NCBI GenBank assembly: GCA_046348855.1
Contig: JAXMDK010000008.1
Span: 62,001 to 126,000, forward strand
Direction: 5' to 3'
Source: TMP-24 sp046348855
GTDB lineage: Bacteria; Pseudomonadota; Alphaproteobacteria; Rhodobacterales; Rhodobacteraceae
Length of the DNA stretch: 64,000 bases
A program made the position numbers and the translations under genes. This document shows, piece after piece, positions 57,442 to 64,000 of the stretch (positions are counted from its first letter, which is position 1; every line of letters starts with the position of its first letter). The notes under the pieces are model-generated. The model saw only the letters and a program-made list of their open reading frames with translations, was not told where the DNA came from and made no database searches.

Positions 57442-57612
57442 TCAGGCGGCGGCGATATTCCTGCGGAACAGCACCGGGCTGGGCTGGACCGGGACGGAGC
57501 GGCGCGAAGGCGCCGGCGCGGCCAGCGATTTCAGCCGCGCATCGAACTGATCGTCTTCTTTTTCCGCAGAGCGGCGGACGAACTGTCCGATACGTGCAAC
57601 CAGAGATTTCAT
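57442..57612 (-). CDS. Small basic protein of 56 aa, unknown function
   Basis: An ATG at 57612 with AGGAGA 6 bp upstream opens a 56-codon frame: MKSLVARIGQFVRRSAEKE, then DDQFDARLKSLAAPAPSRR, ending PVLFRRNIAAA. It has an amphipathic N-terminus, no membrane segment and no recognised domain. It is convergent with mipZ, 4 bp between stops. The good ribosome site and tight packing support expression. Confidence 0.6.
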   Translation of the reverse strand: MKSLVARIGQFVRRSAEKEDDQFDARLKSLAAPAPSRRSVPVQPSPVLFRRNIAAA

Positions 57613-57822
57613 CACCATCTCCTGTCTGTCCCCACGCTAGAATCCCCCGGCCGCGTGACCGAAAGATGGCATGACCGGGACGATTTTCTGAAAATCCTCC
57701 GGTTCGGCCGCCCGGCGATTCGCAGCTGTTGACGCAGGGTAATGCCGCGCCGGAGCCGGCAAACTGCCGGTTCGCGTCGTCATTCTGTCATGAACCCCCC
57801 GGCATTTCCGGGACATTCGGTC

Positions 57823-57850
57823 TTGTCTGTCGGTCGCGCGCGACTACTCT
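57823..57850 (+). promoter_or_regulatory. Candidate promoter of the opp operon
   Basis: TTGTCT (57823-57828) and TACTCT (57845-57850) with a 16-bp spacer, about 60 bp before oppA. The rest of the 297-bp gap (57613-57909) shows no gene; a TTGACG at 57729 is a second, weaker -35 candidate. Confidence 0.35.
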
Positions 57851-57909
57851 TTCGCCAGTTTTCGCTGGTCCGCACGGATCGGGCGATCCACCCCTTCAGG
57901 GAGTCCCTC

Positions 57910-59523
57910 ATGAAAAAGCAGCTGCTTCTGTCCACGGTTCTCAGCCTGGCGCTGGCCCTTCCGGCGATCGCCGCCAACCCGCAACCGGGCGAGGTGCTGG
58001 CCGACAACCAGACCTATACGTTCCGCCTGCTGGACGCGATCAAGACGATGGACCCCGGCCTGAACGCCGATGTCGAAGGCTCGGACGTGCTGCGCGCCCT
58101 GTTCGAAGGGCTGTACAACGAAACGTCGGACGGCAGCCTGGAGCCGGGCGTCGCCACCGGCTACGACCTGTCGGCGGACAAGACCACCTACACCTTCCAC
58201 CTGCGCCCCGAGGCCAAATGGTCGAACGGCGATCCGGTGACGGCGCAGGATTTCGTCTATGCCTGGCAGCGGCTGGCCGACCCCAAGACCGCATCCGAAT
58301 ATGCCTGGTATCTGGAGCTGGGCCAGGTGGTGAACGCCGCCGAAGTGACCGCCGGCAAGGTGCCGCCGACCGATCTGGGCGTGAAGGCGGTGGACGACCA
58401 CACGTTCGAGGTCAAGCTGATCGCGCCCCTGCCCTATTTCCCCAAGATGACCACCAACGCCTCGCTGTTCCCGGTGCACAAGGCCACCATCGAGAAATTC
58501 GGCGCCGACTGGACCAAGCCGGAAAACATGGTCTCGAACGGCGCCTATGTGCTGAAGGAGCATATCCTCGGCGAAAAGGTGGTGATGGAGCGCAACAAGA
58601 ACTACTGGGATGATGCGCACACGGTGATGACCACCGTCACCGGCCTGACCATCAACGACGAAAACGCCGGCCTGACCCGGTTCCTGGCCGGCGAGGTCGA
58701 CCGCACCGACGTTCCGGCAGGCCAGTATCCGCAGTTGAAGCAGGACCACCCCGACATGGCGGTGTCGACGCCTTATTCCTGCTCGTATGATTATGTGATC
58801 AACCTGACGCCCAAGGGCAACCCGGCGCTTCAGGACGTGCGGGTGCGCAAGGCGCTGTCCTACGCGGTCGACCGCGACATCATCGTGAACAACGTCCTGC
58901 AGGGCGGCCAGAAGCCGGCCTACAACTGGACCCACTGGGCGATGAACGGCTTCAAGATGCCCGACATCGACTATTCGCACTGGACCCAGGAAGAGCGCAA
59001 CGCCAAGGCCAAGGAACTGATGGCCGAAGCCGGCTATGGCCCCGACAAGCCGCTGACCATCCAGTTCAACTACAACACCAGCGAAGCCCACCAGAAGGTC
59101 GCCTCGGCCATCGCCCAGATGTGGAAGCAGACGCTGGGGGTCGACCTGGTGCTGAACAACCTGGAATGGAAGGTCCACACCGACCGGATGCAGAGCCAGG
59201 ATTTCGAGATGGCCCGCTATGCCTGGTGCGCCGACTATAACGAAGCTTCGACCTTCCTCGACGTGCTGGCCGGCTATTCGGGCAACAACAACGGCAAGTA
59301 TTCCAACCCCGAATACGACAAGCTGCTGAAGGACGCCAAGACCGCCGACGACCCGAACGTCATGTACACGAAGGCCGAGGCGATCCTGGCCAACGACATG
59401 CCGATCATCCCGATCTACCACTATGCCAAGGTCGACATGATCCAGCCCGACATCCGCGGCTTGCCCGACAAGAACGTGATGCAAAGCTGGTACGCGAAGA
59501 ACCTCTATCGCGTGAAGCAGTAA
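57910..59523 (+). CDS. oppA: OppA, periplasmic peptide-binding protein
   Basis: A 537-aa solute-binding protein of the cluster C (SBP_bac_5) family. A signal peptide, MKKQLLLSTVLSLALALPAIAA, is cut near residue 22. The mature protein shows FEGLYNETSDG, YTFHLRPEAKWSNGDPVTAQDFVYAWQR and VRVKALSYAVDR-type segments typical of oligopeptide-binding OppA. AGGGAG precedes the ATG at 57910; the longer frame covers the promoter region. A strong hairpin separates it from oppB. Confidence 0.93.
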   Translation: MKKQLLLSTVLSLALALPAIAANPQPGEVLADNQTYTFRLLDAIKTMDPGLNADVEGSDVLRALFEGLYNETSDGSLEPGVATGYDLSADKTTYTFHLRPEAKWSNGDPVTAQDFVYAWQRLADPKTASEYAWYLELGQVVNAAEVTAGKVPPTDLGVKAVDDHTFEVKLIAPLPYFPKMTTNASLFPVHKATIEKFGADWTKPENMVSNGAYVLKEHILGEKVVMERNKNYWDDAHTVMTTVTGLTINDENAGLTRFLAGEVDRTDVPAGQYPQLKQDHPDMAVSTPYSCSYDYVINLTPKGNPALQDVRVRKALSYAVDRDIIVNNVLQGGQKPAYNWTHWAMNGFKMPDIDYSHWTQEERNAKAKELMAEAGYGPDKPLTIQFNYNTSEAHQKVASAIAQMWKQTLGVDLVLNNLEWKVHTDRMQSQDFEMARYAWCADYNEASTFLDVLAGYSGNNNGKYSNPEYDKLLKDAKTADDPNVMYTKAEAILANDMPIIPIYHYAKVDMIQPDIRGLPDKNVMQSWYAKNLYRVKQ

Positions 59524-59538
59524 CCGACCCTATACTGA

Positions 59539-59564
59539 GCCCCCGGCCGATGCGGACCGGGGGC
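59539..59564 (+). promoter_or_regulatory. Intercistronic hairpin between oppA and oppB
   Basis: GCCCCCGG and CCGGGGGC pair perfectly (8 bp, 10-nt loop) in the 66-bp gap. Such hairpins commonly protect the binding-protein message and reduce permease expression. Confidence 0.6.
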
Positions 59565-59589
59565 CTTCGGTTATTGCTCTGGGGGACCC

Positions 59590-60513
59590 ATGCTGACCTA
59601 TGTCGCCAAGCGCGTGGCCATCGCCATACCGACGCTTCTGATCCTGATCATCCTGTCGTTCCTGCTGATGCACGCGGCGCCGGGCGGCCCCTTCACCCAG
59701 GAAAAGAAGGCCTCGGCCGCGGTTCTGGCCAACCTGAACGCCAGGTACGGGCTTGACCAGCCGCTGTGGAGGCAGGTGGCGACCTATGTCTGGAACATCG
59801 TCACGCGGTTCGATTTCGGCCCGTCGTTCGTCTACAAGGACCGCACCGTCAACGAGGTGATCGCCCAAGGCTTTCCGGTGACGCTGATCTACGGCTCCGT
59901 CGCCTTTGTCGTCGCTACGGTGGTCGGGATCGCGCTTGGCTGTGCGGCGGCAATCCGGCAGAACAGCTGGGTCGACTATCTGGCGGTCGGCATTTCCATC
60001 GGCGCGCAGGTTCTGCCCAACTTCGTGGTGGCGCCCTTGCTGGTGCTGGTCTTCACTCTGTGGCTGGGCTGGCTGCCAGGCGGCGGCTGGGAACACGGGC
60101 AGCTGAAATACGTCGTCATGCCGGTGATCGCGCTGTCGACCTCGTACATGGCGTCCATCGCGCGGATCACCCGTTCGTCCATGCTGGAAATCCTGACCTC
60201 GAACCACATCCGCACCGCCCGCGCCAAGGGCCTGCCGGAACGCAAGGTCATCCTGCGTCATGCGCTGCGCCCGGCGCTCTTGCCGGTCATTTCCTACCTG
60301 GGGCCGGCCTTCGTAACGATGATCACCGGCTCGGTGGTGGTCGACATGTATTTCTCGACCGGCGGCATCGGCCGGTCGTTCGTCGACGCGGCGCTGAACC
60401 GGGACTATTCGGTGATGATGGGGGTGACGATCCTGGTCGGTGCGCTGACGATCCTTTTCAATCTGGTGGTCGACATCCTGTACGCCTGGATCGACCCGAA
60501 AATCCGGTACTGA
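59590..60513 (+). CDS. oppB: OppB, peptide ABC transporter permease
   Basis: A 307-aa inner-membrane permease of the BPD_transp_1 type, with about six helices. It starts MLTYVAKRVAIAIPTLLI, has the typical first periplasmic loop (AAPGGPFTQEKK) and the EAA-like cytoplasmic loop HIRTARAKGLPERKVILRHALRPA. A GGGGG ribosome site lies just before the ATG. Confidence 0.95.
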   Translation: MLTYVAKRVAIAIPTLLILIILSFLLMHAAPGGPFTQEKKASAAVLANLNARYGLDQPLWRQVATYVWNIVTRFDFGPSFVYKDRTVNEVIAQGFPVTLIYGSVAFVVATVVGIALGCAAAIRQNSWVDYLAVGISIGAQVLPNFVVAPLLVLVFTLWLGWLPGGGWEHGQLKYVVMPVIALSTSYMASIARITRSSMLEILTSNHIRTARAKGLPERKVILRHALRPALLPVISYLGPAFVTMITGSVVVDMYFSTGGIGRSFVDAALNRDYSVMMGVTILVGALTILFNLVVDILYAWIDPKIRY

Positions 60514-60516
60514 GCC

Positions 60517-61443
60517 ATGACCATAGACGCGCTGAAGATGAAGCGGCTGAGCGAAAGCCTGGCGGCGGGCGAGGTCCGGGGCCGGTCGCTGTGGGCCGAC
60601 GCGCGCAAGCGCTTCGTGCGCAACAAGGCGGCGGTGGCGGGGGTGATCCTGCTGATCCTCGTCGCGCTTTACGCCTTTTGCGGCGAATGGATCGCAGCCT
60701 ACACGTTCGACTACAAGGACTTCACGATCATGGGCCACGCCGCCCAGACCGGGCAGCCGTCGCTGGCCAACGGCCATTATTTCGGCGTCGACAACGACGG
60801 GCGTGACATGTTCGCGGTGACGGCGCAGGGCACGCGGATCTCGCTGATGGTCGGGATCGTCGGCGCGGTGATCTCGGTGATCGTCGGCACCATCTACGGG
60901 GCGGTGTCGGGCTATGCCGGGGGCCGCACCGACAGCATAATGATGCGGATCGTCGACATCCTTCTGTCGATCCCGTTCATGTTCGTCATCATCCTGCTTC
61001 TGGTGATGTTCGGCCGGTCGCTGGTGATGCTGTTCGCCGGGATCGGGCTTCTGTCCTGGCTGAACATGGCCCGCATCGTGCGCGGCCAGACGCTGAGCCT
61101 GAAGAACAAGGAATATATCGAGGCGGCGCGCGCCACCGGCGTTCCGGCCTGGAAGATCATCCTGCGCCATGTCACCCCGAACCTTCTGGGCATCGTCGCG
61201 GTCTATGCGACGCTCCTGATCCCCGACATGATCCTGACTGAAAGCTTCATCAGCTTTCTCGGCCTTGGGGTGCAGTCGCCGATGACCAGCCTCGGCGCGC
61301 TGATTTCCGACGGGGCCAAGACGATGCAGTATCACACGCTCTGGTCGCTGTTCGTGCCGCTAGTCTTCTTCGTCACCACCATGTTCGCCTTCTTCTTCGT
61401 CGGCGACGGGCTGCGCGACGCGCTTGATCCGAAGGACCGCTGA
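60517..61443 (+). CDS. oppC: OppC, peptide ABC transporter permease
   Basis: A 308-aa permease pairing with OppB. An N-terminal OppC_N segment (RSLWADARKRFVRNKAAVAGVIL) is followed by about six helices and the EAA loop KEYIEAARATGVPAWKIILRHVTPN. It starts 3 bp after the oppB stop. Confidence 0.95.
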   Translation: MTIDALKMKRLSESLAAGEVRGRSLWADARKRFVRNKAAVAGVILLILVALYAFCGEWIAAYTFDYKDFTIMGHAAQTGQPSLANGHYFGVDNDGRDMFAVTAQGTRISLMVGIVGAVISVIVGTIYGAVSGYAGGRTDSIMMRIVDILLSIPFMFVIILLLVMFGRSLVMLFAGIGLLSWLNMARIVRGQTLSLKNKEYIEAARATGVPAWKIILRHVTPNLLGIVAVYATLLIPDMILTESFISFLGLGVQSPMTSLGALISDGAKTMQYHTLWSLFVPLVFFVTTMFAFFFVGDGLRDALDPKDR

Positions 61444-61444
61444 C

Positions 61445-62413
61445 ATGGCCCTGCTGGACATCACCGACCTGCGGGTCAGCTTCCGAACCAACGACGGCAC
61501 CGTCAACGCGGTGAACGGCATTTCGCTGTCGCTGGACCGTGGCCAGACCCTGGGCATCGTCGGCGAAAGCGGCTCGGGCAAAAGCCAGCTCGCCTTCGCG
61601 GTCATGGGCCTGCTGGCCAGGAACGGCCGGGCCAGCGGATCGGTCCGCTTCGACGGACAGGAAATTCTGAATGCCCCGGCCACCACGCTGAACCAGGTGC
61701 GCGCCAACCGGATCGCCATGGTCTTCCAGGACCCGATGACCTCGCTCAATCCCTACATGCGGGTTTCCGACCAGATGGCCGAAGTGCTGGTCCATCACAA
61801 GGGCATGGCCAAGGACGCGGCGCAGCGCGAATGCGTGCGCATGCTGGACGCGGTGAAGATCCCCGACGCGGCCGGGCGCATCCGCCTTTACCCGCATGAA
61901 TTCTCCGGCGGCATGCGTCAGCGGGTGATGATCGCCATGTCGCTGCTGTGCCGGCCCGACCTGCTGATCGCCGACGAGCCGACCACCGCGCTCGACGTGA
62001 CGGTGCAGGCCCAGATGATGAAGCTTCTGGGCGATCTTCAGCGCGACTTCGGCATGGCCACCATCCTCATCACCCACGACCTCGGGGTGGTGGCGGGTTT
62101 CTGCGAAAGGGTCATCGTGATGTATGGCGGCCAGGTGATGGAGCAAAGCCCGGTCGGCCCGCTGTTCGCCAACCCGACCCATCCCTATACCCGCGGCCTG
62201 TTGCAGGCGATCCCGCGGGTGGACCGTGACGATGCCGAGCTTCAGTCGATCCCCGGCTCGCCCCCCAACATGATGCGCGCGCCGCAGGGTTGCCCCTTCG
62301 CGCCCCGCTGCCCCTACGAGATCGAAAGCTGCACCGAGTATCTGTCGCCGCTGACCGAGTTCGCGCCCGGCCGGGCGCGTGCCTGCAACCGCGCGGTGGA
62401 GGAACTGGCATGA
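61445..62413 (+). CDS. oppD: OppD, peptide ABC transporter ATPase
   Basis: A 322-aa ATPase: Walker A GESGSGKSQLAF, signature FSGGMRQRVMIAM, Walker B LLIADEPTTALDVT, H-loop ITHDLGVV. The oligopeptide-transporter C-terminus carries Cys residues in CPFAPRCPYEIESC, which in related proteins hold a [4Fe-4S] cluster. The ATG at 61445 lies 1 bp after the oppC stop. Confidence 0.95.
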   Translation: MALLDITDLRVSFRTNDGTVNAVNGISLSLDRGQTLGIVGESGSGKSQLAFAVMGLLARNGRASGSVRFDGQEILNAPATTLNQVRANRIAMVFQDPMTSLNPYMRVSDQMAEVLVHHKGMAKDAAQRECVRMLDAVKIPDAAGRIRLYPHEFSGGMRQRVMIAMSLLCRPDLLIADEPTTALDVTVQAQMMKLLGDLQRDFGMATILITHDLGVVAGFCERVIVMYGGQVMEQSPVGPLFANPTHPYTRGLLQAIPRVDRDDAELQSIPGSPPNMMRAPQGCPFAPRCPYEIESCTEYLSPLTEFAPGRARACNRAVEELA

Positions 62414-63423
62414 GCGCCCCGCTGCTGACCGTCCGCGATCTGCGCGTCACCTTCAAGCTGCGCCGCGAAGGCGACCTGCCCTGGACCGCACCGCGGCTCT
62501 TGCGGGCGGTGGGGGGCGTGGACTTCACCCTGAACCCCGGCGAAACGCTGGGCATCGTCGGCGAAAGCGGCTGTGGCAAGTCGACGCTCGCCCGCGCGCT
62601 GATCCAGATGGTGCCGGCCACCGGGCAGGCGATCTGGCAGGATGGCACCGACCTTTTGTCGTTGGCGCCGCGCGCCATGCTGAAATACCGCGCCGACATC
62701 CAGATGGTGTTCCAGGACCCGCTGGCCAGCCTGAACCCGCGCATGACCGTGGGCCAGATCATCGCCGAACCCTTGCGGACCCACCGCCCCGGCCTGTCGC
62801 GCGACGAGGTCAAGCGCCGCGTCCAGGCGATGCTCGAAAAGGTCGGCCTGCTGCCCAACCAGATCAACCGCTACCCGCACGAATTTTCCGGCGGCCAGTG
62901 CCAGCGCATCGGCATCGCCCGCGCGCTGATCGTCGAGCCGAAGCTTCTGGTCTGCGACGAGCCGGTATCGGCGCTGGACGTGTCGATCCAGGCGCAGGTC
63001 ATCAACCTGCTCATGGAGTTGCAGCGCGACCTGGGGCTGGCGATGATCTTCATCGCCCACGACCTGAGCGTGGTGAAGCACATTTCCGACCGGGTAATGG
63101 TCCTTTATCTCGGCAAGGTGATGGAGTTGGCTTCCAGTCACGATCTGTATGCCGCGCCCCAACATCCCTATACGCAAGCGCTGCTGTCGTCGGTGCCGAT
63201 CCCCGATCCGGTGGCGGAACGGGCCAAGGTGACAATCCCGCTGGAGGGCGACCTGCCCTCGCCGCTGGCGCCGCCGTCGGGCTGCGTGTTCCGCACCCGC
63301 TGCCCGCGCGCCCAGGCCCGCTGCGCCGCCGAGGTGCCGGTGCTGACCGGGGCGAACCACGCGACCGCCTGCCACTTTCCGGGACCGGCGACCGTCGGGC
63401 AACGGCAGTCAGAGCTGGCCTGA
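62410..63423 (+). CDS. oppF: OppF, peptide ABC transporter ATPase
   Basis: A 337-aa ATPase, the OppD partner: Walker A GESGCGKSTLARAL, signature FSGGQCQRIGIAR, Walker B LLVCDEPVSALDVS, H-loop IAHDLSVV, C-terminal CVFRTRCPRAQARC. It overlaps oppD by ATGA. With OppABCD it forms a complete peptide importer. Confidence 0.95.
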   Translation: MSAPLLTVRDLRVTFKLRREGDLPWTAPRLLRAVGGVDFTLNPGETLGIVGESGCGKSTLARALIQMVPATGQAIWQDGTDLLSLAPRAMLKYRADIQMVFQDPLASLNPRMTVGQIIAEPLRTHRPGLSRDEVKRRVQAMLEKVGLLPNQINRYPHEFSGGQCQRIGIARALIVEPKLLVCDEPVSALDVSIQAQVINLLMELQRDLGLAMIFIAHDLSVVKHISDRVMVLYLGKVMELASSHDLYAAPQHPYTQALLSSVPIPDPVAERAKVTIPLEGDLPSPLAPPSGCVFRTRCPRAQARCAAEVPVLTGANHATACHFPGPATVGQRQSELA

Positions 63424-63433
63424 CGCCGGGCTC

Positions 63434-64000
63434 TCAGGACAAAAGCGTTTCCAGCAGCGCGCCGTCGGGGCGTTCCAGCCCTTCGATCACGTTGAAATGG
63501 TGGCGGCCCGGTTCGACCGTCACCGGACAGGACCAGGCATTGCCCAGCCGGCGCGCCTGATCCAGGAACCGGGGCCGTTCGTCACCGCCGACCCAGACGT
63601 GAACCGCGGCGCCCGGCCGCCGGGGCAGCAGGGCCGGGCTTTCGGCCCGTGCCTCGGCCGTATCGAGGTGCAATTCGGCCTGCATACCAGTTTCGATCAA
63701 CGGCCGCAGGTCGCTGAGTGGCGAGATCGGCACCACCCGGCGCAGCCGGGCGATGGTGGCCGCGTCGGCCAGCCCTTCGACACAGGCCATCCGCGCCGCC
63801 AGATGCCCGCCCGCCGAATGACCGGCCAGCATGATCGGCCCCGCCACCTCGGCCGCCATCGCCGGCAAGGCGGCGGCGATCTCGGCGGTCATGGCGGCGA
63901 TGCGCGCCGCCGGGGCCAGCGTGTAGGCGGGCAGCGCACAGGCCCAGCCCCGCGCCAGCGCGCCCGCCGCCAGGTGCGAAAAGTCGCGCGGCCCGAAGGC
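63434..64000 (-). CDS. Alpha/beta hydrolase, arylformamidase-like (5' end cut by window edge)
   Basis: The minus-strand frame enters from the right edge and stops at 63434; 188 codons are visible and the N-terminus is missing. The nucleophile elbow is GHSAGGHLAARM. SPLSDLRPLIETGM and the catalytic-His region RHHFNVIEGL resemble kynurenine-formamidase-type hydrolases. An internal ATG at 63892 is not the start, since the frame stays open to 64000 with the related sequence AFGPRDFSHLAAGALARGW. The true substrate is uncertain. Confidence 0.8.
   Translation of the reverse strand, partial: AFGPRDFSHLAAGALARGWACALPAYTLAPAARIAAMTAEIAAALPAMAAEVAGPIMLAGHSAGGHLAARMACVEGLADAATIARLRRVVPISPLSDLRPLIETGMQAELHLDTAEARAESPALLPRRPGAAVHVWVGGDERPRFLDQARRLGNAWSCPVTVEPGRHHFNVIEGLERPDGALLETLLS

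Noticed and set aside
1..64000. tRNA, rRNA or CRISPR features
   Set aside because: No T-loop-like strings in cloverleaf context, rRNA segments or regularly spaced repeats were seen in any intergenic gap when read by eye; short RNAs cannot be excluded.

Overview
The window is a GC-rich chromosomal segment of an alphaproteobacterium, most likely of the family Rhodobacteraceae (Rhodobacterales). The evidence is the gene set: ubiB-ubiE-mutM-crotonase, a separate F0 ATP synthase operon with a b' subunit (atpI-B-E-X-F), a MipZ division ATPase, a methylsuccinyl-CoA dehydrogenase of the ethylmalonyl-CoA pathway, a single bifunctional Rsh, and a 48-aa membrane protein between rpsP and rimM. The genus cannot be fixed from the sequence. 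No rRNA, tRNA or CRISPR array was seen. Most genes are housekeeping and many are joined by 4-bp ATGA/GTGA overlaps.

Layout. 1-3716: ubiquinone genes ubiB (cut by the window edge) and ubiE, divergent from mutM and a crotonase. 3718-3902: a 185-bp internally deleted IS481-type element, after which come rnhA, ispH, a NYN-domain protein, folK, rpoZ, rsh, a DUF2062 membrane protein and pdxJ. 10847-16638: a cupredoxin, then the acpS-lepB-(DUF805/LepB-like)-rnc-era-DUF1491-recO run; the second LepB-like protein has lost both catalytic residues. 16729-21956: an MFS transporter, mcd, a GlcD-type oxidase and a DUF599 membrane protein. 21928-28776: a four-gene MoxR-DUF58-BatA/DUF4159-GATase-like membrane cluster. 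28866-38665: DUF1285, a decayed hydroxypyruvate isomerase gene, a CDF cation exporter, polA, a CHCC zinc-finger protein, a HIT protein, a glycosyltransferase divergent from a sulfotransferase, adenosine kinase and nth. 38775-43724: an Ada-like repair protein, an OmpA-type lipoprotein, the F0 operon and an ArsR regulator. 43699-47806: a LysR/azoreductase pair, a four-helix membrane protein and an acyltransferase/SGNH protein.

The clearest accessory region is 47892-50830. This is a 2.9-kb IS1-family transposon with 19-bp perfect terminal inverted repeats and an 8-bp target duplication. It carries three passenger genes, including an XRE-HTH/ImmA-IrrE metallopeptidase next to a 161-aa partner, and it is visibly less GC-rich than its surroundings. 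After it come ffh, a GNAT, chorismate mutase, rpsP-rimM-trmD, rplS, rpmE, mipZ and a complete oppABCDF peptide transporter, then a partial alpha/beta hydrolase. The trmD gene is fused in frame to a roughly 140-residue tail from lower-GC DNA that resembles DUF5071.

Regulatory DNA is readable in several places. TTGAC-type -35 boxes sit 17 bp from -10 boxes before rpoZ, ispH, lepB, atpI, ffh and rplS. Strong hairpins lie between oppA and oppB, after atpE, and before the OmpA lipoprotein, where the stem covers the Shine-Dalgarno sequence. A family of GGGGGC/GCCCCC stem-loops is scattered in intergenic gaps.
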